Origin: Candidatus Gastranaerophilales bacterium
Lineage (GTDB): Bacteria; Cyanobacteriota; Vampirovibrionia; Gastranaerophilales; Gastranaerophilaceae
NCBI GenBank assembly: GCA_944323145.1
Contig: CALURJ010000005.1
Location: forward strand, 37,294 to 101,293
Direction of reading: 5' to 3'
Length of the DNA stretch: 64,000 nucleotides
The notes under the pieces were generated by a model. It was not told the origin of the DNA. It saw nothing but the letters and a program-made list of their open reading frames with translations, and made no database searches. The position numbers and the translations under genes were made by a program. This document shows, in pieces, positions 38,481 to 46,343 of the stretch (position 1 is its first letter; the number at the start of each line of letters is the position of its first letter).

Positions 38481-39854
38481 ATGGCTATAGAAAGACAACA
38501 CGTAAAAGAACAAGATAAAATTGAAAGACGTCATAATTTTGAACCGGTTGAAAGTAATTTAACCGAAGAACAGGTTAAACTTGAGGCATCAAGATGTTTG
38601 CACTGCAAAAATCCGAGATGTGTTGCCGGGTGCCCTGTTAATATTCAAATACCTGATTTTATTAAAGCAATTAAAGACGGTGATTTGAATAAAGCCGGTG
38701 AAATTATCCGTCAGACAAGTATGCTTCCGTCTGTCTGCGGCCGCGTATGCCCGCAGGAAAGACAATGTGAAGGACAATGTATACTTGGTATTAAAGGTGA
38801 ACCTGTTGCTATCGGTGCTTTAGAAAGGTATGTCGGTGACAATACAAAAGCAGAAATGCCTGAAATTAAACCTTCCGGTAAAAAAGTTGCAGTTGTCGGT
38901 TCAGGTTGTGCCGGTATGACTGCTGCCTGTGATTTAAGAAAAGCAGGTCATGAGGTAGAAGTTTTTGAAGCTCTGCATGAACTCGGCGGAGTTTTAAGAT
39001 ATGGCATTCCACCTTTCAGATTACCGCGTGTTGTTCTTGATAGAGAAATCGAAAACCTTAAGGCAATGGGTGTTAAATTCCATACGAATGTTATTGTAGG
39101 GAAATCTATTACTTTGAAGCAGTTAAAAGAGGATGGATTTGATGCAATATTCATTTGCTCCGGTGCAGGATTGCCTAAAATGCTTCATGTGCCCGGAGAA
39201 AACTTAAACGGCGTTTTCTCTGCAAATGAGTTTCTAACCAGAGTTAATCTGATGCACGCAGGACAACCTGACAGCCCGACTCCATTAAGAGTTGGTAAAA
39301 AAGTCGCAATATTTGGCGGCGGTAATGTAGCAATGGATGCGGCAAGAACAGCTGTTCGTGTAGGTTTTGAAGAAGTTTATATTATTTATAGACGTACTGA
39401 AAAGGAACTTCCTGCCCGTCTTGAAGAAATCAGACATGCCAAAGAAGAAGGTATTGTATTTAAATTCCTGTATGCTCCAAAAGAAATAATCGGAGAAAAT
39501 GGCTATGTTAAAGCAGTTGAACTTGAAGTTATGGAACTCGGCGAACCTGATGAATCAGGCAGACGCAGACCTGTGCCTACGGGAAAAACGGAAACAGTTG
39601 AGCTTGACACTGTAATTGTTGCACTGGGCACCGGCCCAAATCCGATTATACAGCGTTCTGCAGAAGCTGACGGGATTGAAATTATAACCGATAAAAAAGG
39701 ATATATTACGGTTGACGGAGAAACCCGCGCAACAAATATTCCGACAGTATATGCAGGCGGAGATGTTGCGCCTGTCGGGGAATCCAATGCTATTAATGCC
39801 ATGGGAGCAGGTAAAAAAGCCGCAAAAGCTATTAATGAAATGTTGAGCAAGTGA
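38481..39854 (+). CDS. gltD: NADPH-dependent glutamate synthase small subunit-like oxidoreductase
   Basis: 457 residues. The N-terminal domain has two iron-sulfur cysteine clusters (C-L-H-C-K-N-P-R-C-V-A-G-C-P and C-G-R-V-C-P-Q-E-R-Q-C-E-G-Q-C). An FAD loop V-G-S-G-C-A-G-M-T-A-A and an NAD(P) loop F-G-G-G-N-V-A-M-D follow, then the C-terminal FAD motif Y-A-G-G-D. This is the stand-alone GltA/GltD-like form common in anaerobes, which may act in glutamate synthesis or as an NfnB-like transhydrogenase subunit. No large subunit or NfnA partner is adjacent. Confidence 0.9.
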   Translation: MAIERQHVKEQDKIERRHNFEPVESNLTEEQVKLEASRCLHCKNPRCVAGCPVNIQIPDFIKAIKDGDLNKAGEIIRQTSMLPSVCGRVCPQERQCEGQCILGIKGEPVAIGALERYVGDNTKAEMPEIKPSGKKVAVVGSGCAGMTAACDLRKAGHEVEVFEALHELGGVLRYGIPPFRLPRVVLDREIENLKAMGVKFHTNVIVGKSITLKQLKEDGFDAIFICSGAGLPKMLHVPGENLNGVFSANEFLTRVNLMHAGQPDSPTPLRVGKKVAIFGGGNVAMDAARTAVRVGFEEVYIIYRRTEKELPARLEEIRHAKEEGIVFKFLYAPKEIIGENGYVKAVELEVMELGEPDESGRRRPVPTGKTETVELDTVIVALGTGPNPIIQRSAEADGIEIITDKKGYITVDGETRATNIPTVYAGGDVAPVGESNAINAMGAGKKAAKAINEMLSK

Positions 39855-39877
39855 AGAGTGAGGTGTGAAGAGTGAAG
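39850..39877 (+). repeat. degenerate heptamer tandem repeat at gene junction
   Basis: Four 7-nt units: AGTGAAG, AGTGAGG, TGTGAAG, AGTGAAG. It spans the gltD stop and supplies the GTG start of the next gene. Its reverse complement matches the CTTCAC(C) heptamers in two prepilin leaders (43676-43703, 59132-59159). Confidence 0.65.
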
Positions 39878-40735
39878 GGCGTATTAGCTGCAATTGTTTG
39901 TTCTATGCTGTTATCTCCCTGTTTTGCTTTTGAGCTGGACGCTTCCGTTGATGATGAAATCAGGAGAACTTATGACCCGTCAAAATTAGAACAGACACTT
40001 CCTGATTTGCCAAAAGCCCCGTCTACGGCTCCGCAGACTTCTCAAACACCGGCATCGACCCCGACGGCGCCGCCAAAGACGCTGCCTGTTACCCCTGATG
40101 CAAAACCTCAAATCGGAGTTAAAAAATTCCAAAATGATTATAAATACGATAAATCTACTGCAATAAGAATTAAAAAAGGTACAAAATTCAGGGTTAAGTC
40201 AAATTCTGTAATCTCGGATTATTTAAGAGAAGGGGCAAAGGTTTCTTTTACATCAATTAAGCCTGTAACCCAGCGATATATTACAATACCGGAAGGAACA
40301 AAGTTTACTGCAGTAGTTGAAGATTCGCACCAGCCGCAAATGAGCGGCAACGGCGGACTTGTTGTACTTATGGTCGACAGTATTACAGTAAACGGTCAGA
40401 CAAAAAGCGTTCACGGTAAAGTTACAAAAGCTAATATGAAAAAAATATTCTTTAACAATATGAAGGGTAAACGCAGTTACTGGAAAGGTGTTGCAAATCA
40501 GGTTGATAAAGGAGAAAATTTCTATAAAAAGACGAGAAGAACATCTTCAAAACTGGCGGACAATCCTGTGGGTATATTAATTTCTCCTATTCCTGTTTTA
40601 TCTGGAATGGTTGTTTATGCCGTTAATTTTGTCGGCTCTCCTGTATTTGCCCTCTGGTCTAAGGGCGGAAGAATTTCAATCCCTGCCGGAAGCGAGTTTG
40701 AGATAAAGCTTTTGGAAGATGTGTATCTTTATTAA
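39872..40735 (+). CDS. secreted protein of unknown function
   Basis: 287 residues with a signal peptide (~1-19). A Pro/Thr/Ala-rich linker (~45-80) leads to a beta-rich region with I-R-I-K-K-G-T-K-F-R-V-K-S and a similar closing motif S-I-P-A-G-S-E-F-E-I-K-L, so two related strands appear at both ends of the domain. There is a hydrophobic stretch near residues 240-262. The GTG start lies within heptamer repeats and the only ribosome site is a weak GAGG inside them, so the exact start is uncertain. No family recognised. Confidence 0.7.
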   Translation: MKGVLAAIVCSMLLSPCFAFELDASVDDEIRRTYDPSKLEQTLPDLPKAPSTAPQTSQTPASTPTAPPKTLPVTPDAKPQIGVKKFQNDYKYDKSTAIRIKKGTKFRVKSNSVISDYLREGAKVSFTSIKPVTQRYITIPEGTKFTAVVEDSHQPQMSGNGGLVVLMVDSITVNGQTKSVHGKVTKANMKKIFFNNMKGKRSYWKGVANQVDKGENFYKKTRRTSSKLADNPVGILISPIPVLSGMVVYAVNFVGSPVFALWSKGGRISIPAGSEFEIKLLEDVYLY

Positions 40736-40750
40736 TCTTTTTTAACATTA

Positions 40751-40778
40751 TTGTAAAAATTTTAGTTTGTTTTATAAT
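40751..40778 (+). promoter_or_regulatory. promoter of membrane pyrophosphatase gene
   Basis: TTGTAA (40751-40756), 16-nt spacer, TATAAT (40773-40778), 49 nt before the ATG. Confidence 0.55.
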
Positions 40779-40827
40779 AGAAACATTAGTTTGAGGTAGG
40801 ACAACTTATTTTAGTGAAGGAGAGATT

Positions 40828-43254
40828 ATGATTAAAAAGTTGACTTCTCCAAAAGCATTAATGGCTCTTTTGGCTATGTTGCTTATGGGTGTTTCGCCTG
40901 TTCTTGCAAGCGAAGCGGATTTAGTTGTTCCGAGTATCAAAAATGCAAGTCCCGAAAGCTTTAATTTATTACTTATCGGTATTGCAATTTCCGTTGTAGG
41001 TTTGATATTCGGATTTATTGAATTTTTACGAATTAAGAAATTAGATGTCCACAAAGCAATGGCTGATGTCGGAAACACTATTTTCGAAACTTGTAAAACT
41101 TACTTAATTCAACAGGGTAAATTCCTTTTGGTACTTGAAGTATTAATCGGTCTGTGTATCGCATTTTACTTCGGTTACCTGCAAAAAATGCCTTTGACAA
41201 ATGTATTGATAATTCTTGCATGGTCAGTTATAGGTATTTTGGGTTCTTACGGTGTTGCATGGTTCGGTATCAGAATGAACACTTTAGCAAACTCAAGAAC
41301 TGCATTTGCATCTTTAAAAGGTAAACCGCTTGATGTTATGAATATTCCTTTAAAAGCAGGTATGTCAATCGGTGTTTGCCTTGTATCTGTTGAACTTATT
41401 ATGATGTTAATCATCTTGCTTTTTGTTCCGGGTGAAATAGCAGGGGCATGCTTTATCGGTTTTGCAATCGGTGAATCTTTAGGTGCATCTGCTCTTCGTG
41501 TAGCCGGCGGTATCTTTACAAAGATTGCCGATATCGGTTCAGACTTGATGAAAATTCAATTCGGTATTAAAGAAGATGACCCGAGAAACCCGGGTGTTAT
41601 TGCCGACTGTACAGGTGACAACGCAGGCGATTCTATCGGACCTACAGCTGACGGTTTTGAAACTTACGGTGTAACAGGTGTTGCTCTTGTTTCATTTATC
41701 TTGCTTGCTGTAGCCGGTGAAGCAAATCAGGTTCAATTATTAACCTGGATTTTTGTTATGAGATTCTTAATGATTGTTACTTCAGTTGTTTCATACTGGA
41801 TTAACAATGTTGCAGATAAATTCTATGCAGCAAAAACTGAAAAATTCGATTTTGAAAAACCGTTAACTAACCTTGTTTGGTTAACATCTATTTTATCAAT
41901 TGTAATGACTTTTGGCGTAAGCCACTGGTTATTGGCTGATTTAGGCGGAAATTTATGGCTTGTACTTTCTGCAATCATTTCTTGCGGAACTTTAGGTGCG
42001 GCTTTAATTCCTGAATTTACAAAAATCTTTACTTCTCCGAAGGCAAAACATACTGAAGAAGTTGTAACAGCATCAAGAGAAGGCGGAGCTTCATTGACAA
42101 TTCTTTCAGGTATCGTTTCAGGTAACTTCTCAGGTTTCTGGATTGGTATGGTAATCGTATTGTTAATGGGTTTGGCTTATGTTGCATCAACACATATTCC
42201 TGAAACATTGATGATATATCCTTCAGTATTTGCATTTGGTTTGGTAGCATTCGGTTTCTTGGGTATGGGACCTGTTACAATCGCTGTAGACTCTTACGGT
42301 CCTGTAACAGATAACGCTCAATCAGTATATGAATTATCTTTAATTGAAGATATTCCGAATGTTGGCGAAGAAATCGAAAAAGAATATTCTTTCAAACCTG
42401 ATTTCGACAATGCTAAGAAATACTTAGAAGAAAACGACGGTGCAGGAAATACATTCAAAGCAACTTCAAAACCTGTATTAATCGGTACAGCTGTTGTTGG
42501 TGCTACAACAATGATTTTCTCACTTATTCTTGTTATCAAATCAACATTAGGTATCGAGCCTGAAATGATTTTGAATATGTTAAATCCTTATACATTGCTT
42601 GGTTTGTTATCAGGCGGTGCAGTAATTTACTGGTTCTCAGGTGCATCTATGCAGGCTGTTACTACAGGTGCATACTCTGCAACTGAATATATTAAGGATA
42701 ACATTAAACTTGGAGAAGCTGATTCTAAGAGTGCTAACGTTGCAAACTCAAAAGAAGTTGTAAAAATTTGTACACAGTACGCTCAAAAGGGTATGGTAAA
42801 TATCTTTATCGCATTGTTTGCATTTGCACTTGCTTTTGCTTGTTTGTCAGCTCCAAACTGCATGACATCAGCTCCTGTAGCATTCTTTGTAAGCTACTTG
42901 ATTGCTATTGCCGTATTCGGTCTGTTCCAGGCTGTATTTATGGCAAACGCAGGCGGATGCTGGGATAATGCTAAGAAAATCGTTGAAGTTGATTTGGCAG
43001 AAAAAGGCACTCCGCTTCATGAAGCTACTGTAGTCGGCGACACTGTAGGTGATCCTTTCAAAGATACATCTTCAGTTGCTATGAACCCGATTATCAAATT
43101 CACAACATTGTTCGGGCTTCTCGCAATGGAAATTGCAATTTCTGAATCTTTCAGATGTATTGCACCGATTGCTGGCTGGATATTCTTAGTAATTGCATTG
43201 GTGTTCGTTGTTCGTTCATTCTATGCAATGAGAATTCCGACAAAATCAAAATAA
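40828..43254 (+). CDS. hppA: membrane-bound ion-translocating pyrophosphatase
   Basis: Couples pyrophosphate hydrolysis to H+ and/or Na+ pumping across the inner membrane; 808 residues, long for the family, with ~16 membrane helices and a probable leader at the N-terminus. Substrate-site motifs are divergent but recognisable: E-D-D-P-R-N-P-G-V-I-A-D-C-T-G-D-N-A-G-D-S, Y-G-P-V-T-D-N-A-Q, and V-G-D-T-V-G-D-P-F-K-D-T near the C-terminus. The G-N-T-F-K-A segment has Lys where K+-dependent enzymes have Ala, suggesting K+ independence. Codon usage looks more uniform than neighbours, consistent with high expression. Confidence 0.94.
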   Translation: MIKKLTSPKALMALLAMLLMGVSPVLASEADLVVPSIKNASPESFNLLLIGIAISVVGLIFGFIEFLRIKKLDVHKAMADVGNTIFETCKTYLIQQGKFLLVLEVLIGLCIAFYFGYLQKMPLTNVLIILAWSVIGILGSYGVAWFGIRMNTLANSRTAFASLKGKPLDVMNIPLKAGMSIGVCLVSVELIMMLIILLFVPGEIAGACFIGFAIGESLGASALRVAGGIFTKIADIGSDLMKIQFGIKEDDPRNPGVIADCTGDNAGDSIGPTADGFETYGVTGVALVSFILLAVAGEANQVQLLTWIFVMRFLMIVTSVVSYWINNVADKFYAAKTEKFDFEKPLTNLVWLTSILSIVMTFGVSHWLLADLGGNLWLVLSAIISCGTLGAALIPEFTKIFTSPKAKHTEEVVTASREGGASLTILSGIVSGNFSGFWIGMVIVLLMGLAYVASTHIPETLMIYPSVFAFGLVAFGFLGMGPVTIAVDSYGPVTDNAQSVYELSLIEDIPNVGEEIEKEYSFKPDFDNAKKYLEENDGAGNTFKATSKPVLIGTAVVGATTMIFSLILVIKSTLGIEPEMILNMLNPYTLLGLLSGGAVIYWFSGASMQAVTTGAYSATEYIKDNIKLGEADSKSANVANSKEVVKICTQYAQKGMVNIFIALFAFALAFACLSAPNCMTSAPVAFFVSYLIAIAVFGLFQAVFMANAGGCWDNAKKIVEVDLAEKGTPLHEATVVGDTVGDPFKDTSSVAMNPIIKFTTLFGLLAMEIAISESFRCIAPIAGWIFLVIALVFVVRSFYAMRIPTKSK

Positions 43255-43276
43255 GCGAAATTTGTTTTCTTAATTG

Positions 43277-43308
43277 GAATTGCCCCGCTTGAAAAAGCGG
43301 GGCAATTC
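43277..43308 (+). terminator. terminator after pyrophosphatase gene
   Basis: 14-bp perfect stem GAATTGCCCCGCTT / AAGCGGGGCAATTC with a GAAA loop. No long T run follows, but the stem is very stable. The loop bases also form the -35 box of the next gene. Confidence 0.75.
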
Positions 43309-43317
43309 TGTTATACT
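43289..43317 (+). promoter_or_regulatory. promoter of prepilin-like gene 43348, embedded in terminator
   Basis: TTGAAA (43289-43294, partly the terminator loop), 17-nt spacer ending TGT, TATACT (43312-43317). Same layout as at 14575 and 58681. Confidence 0.6.
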
Positions 43318-43347
43318 AAATAAGTAAATGTTGGAAAGGAGCTGTAT

Positions 43348-44475
43348 ATGAGATTATTAAATTTTATTAAGAACATCCGGGGGGGGGGCACTTCTGGCTT
43401 AAGCGGATGCAAACAATACCTAGCTCATCTCTCCAGAGAAATAAAGCCTTCCCTAAATAGGGAAGGCTTGGAAGGTTTTCAATCATGCTGTTTCTTAAAA
43501 AGATTGCTACCCGCCCCTAGCCCCTGTCTTGCCCGTTTTGCGATAAACGGGTACGGCTCCGCCTTTGGCCCTCTGCAAAACGGGCGTTCCCTAATCAGGG
43601 ATGGGAAGAGTAATTTATTGAAGCGCACTTATCATCCTAACGTCTTATCGTCCTATCGACTAAAAAATAAATTCTCTTCACGTTTCACCCTTCACCCTTC
43701 ACTTAAAAAACGAGCCGCGTTTACCCTTGCGGAAGTCCTCATCACCCTCGCCATAATCGGTGTGGTTGCTGCGATTACTATACCCGCTTTAATGTCACAG
43801 TATAAAGATATGGTTGCAAAACAGCAGTTTAAAAGGGCATATTCTGTTATTCAACAGGCTTTTCAGGCTGTATATGCAGATGAAGAGTACAATTATAGAT
43901 GTTATTATTGGGATAAAAATCCTTATCCTTCAAGTGTGTGCGTCGAACAAAATGATGCAGGTATTTGTATTAAATTTGAATTGCCTGACGGATCTCCTTT
44001 ACCTTCGGACTATGTGGGTGGAACTACAGAGTGTGAAACTTTCACAGCTGCAGTTGAAAAACATTTAAATATTATAAAAAAATGTGAAGGTAATGCATTA
44101 AAAGGCGGCTGTATCCCTAAATATACAGGTAATGATACTTACAGTAAAGAACAGGATGACAGTTTATCTGATGAAGAAGCTTTGGAAAAGCATTCTGGTT
44201 GTGCTAATTGGACACAAAATAAATTAGAAAACAACTGTACTGCCTATGTCCTTTCTGATGGTACAATTATTTTACTGTATGGAACTTCTTTCAGACTTTT
44301 TGCAATTGATATAAATGGAATGAAAGGGCCGAACAAATGGGGACATGATTTATTTTCCTTTGGTTCGCGCGGAAATTTAAATAAACCGCCTTATGTTGCA
44401 ACTGACCTTTCATGTAATCCTTGGGAAAAGGGGGGACGAAATACGGCATCAATGTTACTCAATGCTTATAAATAA
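43348..44475 (+). CDS. phase-variable type IV prepilin-like protein, ON as read
   Basis: 375 residues from an ATG with GGAAAGGAG upstream. The frame passes through a G10 run (codons 11-14) and stays open. The leader is ~124 residues, far beyond the usual 6-25, and contains palindromic and tandem repeats. The mature helix begins at F125: F-T-L-A-E-V-L-I-T-L-A-I-I-G-V-V, with Ala at -1, Glu at +5 and Pro at +22. The C-terminal domain has several cysteines and D-I-N-G-M-K-G-P-N-K-W-G-H-D-L-F, as in its paralogs. Gain or loss of one G would cause early termination. Confidence 0.8.
   Translation: MRLLNFIKNIRGGGTSGLSGCKQYLAHLSREIKPSLNREGLEGFQSCCFLKRLLPAPSPCLARFAINGYGSAFGPLQNGRSLIRDGKSNLLKRTYHPNVLSSYRLKNKFSSRFTLHPSLKKRAAFTLAEVLITLAIIGVVAAITIPALMSQYKDMVAKQQFKRAYSVIQQAFQAVYADEEYNYRCYYWDKNPYPSSVCVEQNDAGICIKFELPDGSPLPSDYVGGTTECETFTAAVEKHLNIIKKCEGNALKGGCIPKYTGNDTYSKEQDDSLSDEEALEKHSGCANWTQNKLENNCTAYVLSDGTIILLYGTSFRLFAIDINGMKGPNKWGHDLFSFGSRGNLNKPPYVATDLSCNPWEKGGRNTASMLLNAYK
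43379..43388 (+). repeat. G10 homopolymer in coding start
   Basis: Ten Gs after ATC-C, followed by CACTTCTGGC. Here ten Gs keep the prepilin frame open, because the run starts one base earlier in the codon than in the other two paralogs. Confidence 0.9.
43444..43469 (+). repeat. palindromic element in leader, copy 1
   Basis: AAGCCTTCCCTA / TAGGGAAGGCTT, a perfect 12-bp stem with a 2-nt centre. It encodes K-P-S-L-N-R-E-G-L. A copy with one mismatch is at 58993-59018. Confidence 0.8.
43525..43587 (+). repeat. 63-nt palindromic insertion, in frame
   Basis: Comparison with the paralogous leader at 59041-59100 shows an extra 63 nt (21 codons) between CCCC and TCCCTAATCAGGGA. Its ends contain GCCCGTTTTGC (43531) and GCAAAACGGGC (43575), a perfect 11-bp inverted repeat. 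It adds 21 residues without a stop. Confidence 0.75.
43632..43703 (+). repeat. octamer then heptamer tandem repeats in leader
   Basis: Octamers TCATCCTA, ACGTCTTA, TCGTCCTA, TCGACTAA (43632-43663), then heptamers CTTCACG, TTTCACC, CTTCACC, CTTCACT (43676-43703), ending just before the prepilin motif. Confidence 0.7.
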
Positions 44476-44479
44476 ATGT

Positions 44480-44519
44480 AAAAGACTCATTTATTGAGAA
44501 TGAGTCTTTTATTTTTTTT
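44480..44519 (+). terminator. Rho-independent terminator after prepilin gene
   Basis: AAAAGACTCATT / AATGAGTCTTTT stem (44480-44491, 44499-44510) followed by a T9 run. Confidence 0.93.
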
Positions 44520-44563
44520 TGTGATAATATTTCTGTATAGAATAATTTAAAGAAGGAAGTATT

Positions 44564-45568
44564 ATGAGTTTAACAGTATATTTAGGGATAGATGTAGGAT
44601 CGGTAACGACAAAACTTGCTCTTGTTGATGAAAAGGGTAAATATGTGGACAGCTATATGCTTAGAACGGCAGGAAAACCTGTTATGGCTGTTCAAAAAGG
44701 TCTTAATGAGCTTTATTCAAAAAAATTAACCGATTATGAAGTCATGGGGGTCGGAACAACAGGTTCAGGAAGAAATCTTGCCGGAGCTTTAGTCGGCGCA
44801 GATGTTATAAAAAATGAAATTACAGCTCATGCGGTTGCTGCAAGTATTAATGTCCCGGGAGTTCAAACTATTCTTGAAATCGGCGGGCAGGACAGTAAAA
44901 TTATTATTCTTCGTGACGGGATTGTAACGGATTTTGCGATGAATACGGTTTGTGCGGCAGGTACCGGAAGTTTTCTTGACCAGCAGGCAAACAGATTAAA
45001 TGTTCCTATTCAGGATTTTGGAGCTACGGCTCTGAAATCTACAAATCCTGCAAGAATTGCCGGAAGATGCGGCGTTTTTGCAGAAAGTGATTTAATCCAT
45101 AAACAGCAATTAGGTTATCCTGTGGAAGATTTGTTGTACGGACTTTGTCAGGCTCTTGTTAGAAACTATCTTTCAAACCTAGCTTTAGGGAAAGAACTTC
45201 TTCCGGTATTTTCATTCCAGGGCGGTGTTGCAACAAATTCCGGTATGGTAAAAGCTTTTGAAGAAGCGTTGGGACATAAAGTAGTAGTTCCTGAAAACCA
45301 CCAGACAATGGGTGCAATCGGCGCGGCATTGCTTGCAATGGAAAATCATCAATATACCGATGCTCCTACAAAATTCAAAGGATGGCAGGTCGGCGAAATG
45401 CATTTCCATTCAATTACCTGTGACTGCACTGGATGCTCTAACAATTGTGAGGTTATAACAATTGTTGAGGGCGGAGAAGAAGTACAGCATGTTGAAAAAA
45501 TAAAAGATATTAAAGGAAATATTATTGCACGCTGGGGCGGTACATGCGGAAGATGGGATATTTCATAG
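44564..45568 (+). CDS. 2-hydroxyacyl-CoA dehydratase activator-like ATPase (BadF/HgdC family)
   Basis: ATP-driven one-electron donor family (ASKHA fold). 334 residues: phosphate-1 loop G-I-D-V-G-S-V-T-T-K, G-V-G-T-T-G-S-G-R-N, E-I-G-G-Q-D-S-K, and C130-A-A-G-T-G-S-F-L-D-Q-Q. C130 and C169 are placed to bind the 4Fe-4S cluster at the dimer interface. Unusually for a short activator, the C-terminus has an additional Cys set, C286-x-C288-x2-C291-x3-C295, and C328. No dehydratase subunits are adjacent, so the target is unknown. Confidence 0.85.
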   Translation: MSLTVYLGIDVGSVTTKLALVDEKGKYVDSYMLRTAGKPVMAVQKGLNELYSKKLTDYEVMGVGTTGSGRNLAGALVGADVIKNEITAHAVAASINVPGVQTILEIGGQDSKIIILRDGIVTDFAMNTVCAAGTGSFLDQQANRLNVPIQDFGATALKSTNPARIAGRCGVFAESDLIHKQQLGYPVEDLLYGLCQALVRNYLSNLALGKELLPVFSFQGGVATNSGMVKAFEEALGHKVVVPENHQTMGAIGAALLAMENHQYTDAPTKFKGWQVGEMHFHSITCDCTGCSNNCEVITIVEGGEEVQHVEKIKDIKGNIIARWGGTCGRWDIS

Positions 45569-45642
45569 TCCTGATTTATCAATTTTCCCCTGATTAATTT
45601 TTTTATAGAAATATAGGAAAAATTATAAAGGGGTTTTTTAAT

Positions 45643-46320
45643 ATGGGAATAAATGCTATACAGGGTGGATATGTTTCAGGGGATAGCGGTGCACAGTTTG
45701 TAAAGTTTACTGAAAGGATTGCTGCTGACGAAAAAGCATTGTTAGGGAAAATTTTGAATGGTTCTATTTCTTCAGAAGAGCAGAGAACTCAGGAGCATTC
45801 CAGAATTTCAAATCAGACATTTGAAGTTCTTCCTGATGAATACAGACTGCTTGCCGATAAAATGAATAAAACTCCTGAAGAAATTCAAAAAATGAAGGAT
45901 ATGTATAAAAACGGATTTTTAAATTTCGGAGAATCTTATATAAAACATATCGACGGTAAATATGGTAATAATGATAATAAACTCACTGTAGACGAATTTG
46001 TTAAATCTCAACTTGATGAGTCTATTCAAGGTGAATTAAGTTTGAACGAACAAAGAGAAATGGCAAGAAATATTTTTGAACATTTGGATATAAATAATGA
46101 CGGTGTTGCTGACAAAAAAGAAGTTGCCGCAATGATGTCAATGTTTGATATGTCTATAGGCCACAATGGTGACAAAGCAGGTAAGATTGACGGCAAAATC
46201 AAAGCTGTTGATTACAACGGTAAAGCCTTAAATCTTGTAAAGCCTTCAACCGAGGAAGGCGGAACTGCAATGGACAGCCAGATGAATATAATGTATAATT
46301 TCTTGTTCGGCAATAATTAA
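45643..46320 (+). CDS. EF-hand calcium-binding protein
   Basis: 225 residues, no signal peptide. A canonical 12-residue EF-hand loop is at D149-x-N151-x-D153-G-x-A-D157-x-x-E160. A weaker loop (D-G-K-Y-G-N-N-D-N-K-L-T-V-D-E-F) precedes it at ~104-119, the usual pairing for an EF-hand couple. Another D/N/G-rich stretch follows at ~174-190. The N-terminus M-G-I-N-A-I-Q-G-G-Y is not a leader. Function unknown; calcium sensing or buffering is inferred from the loops only. Start supported by AAAGGGG 13 nt upstream. Confidence 0.82.
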   Translation: MGINAIQGGYVSGDSGAQFVKFTERIAADEKALLGKILNGSISSEEQRTQEHSRISNQTFEVLPDEYRLLADKMNKTPEEIQKMKDMYKNGFLNFGESYIKHIDGKYGNNDNKLTVDEFVKSQLDESIQGELSLNEQREMARNIFEHLDINNDGVADKKEVAAMMSMFDMSIGHNGDKAGKIDGKIKAVDYNGKALNLVKPSTEEGGTAMDSQMNIMYNFLFGNN

Positions 46321-46328
46321 CTTTTTTA

Positions 46329-46337
46329 TGCTAAACT
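46329..46337 (+). promoter_or_regulatory. extended -10 directly before YkgJ gene
   Basis: TGC-TAAACT ends 6 nt before the ATG at 46344, and no Shine-Dalgarno sequence lies between; a leaderless transcript is plausible. Confidence 0.4.
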
Positions 46338-46343
46338 GTAGTT

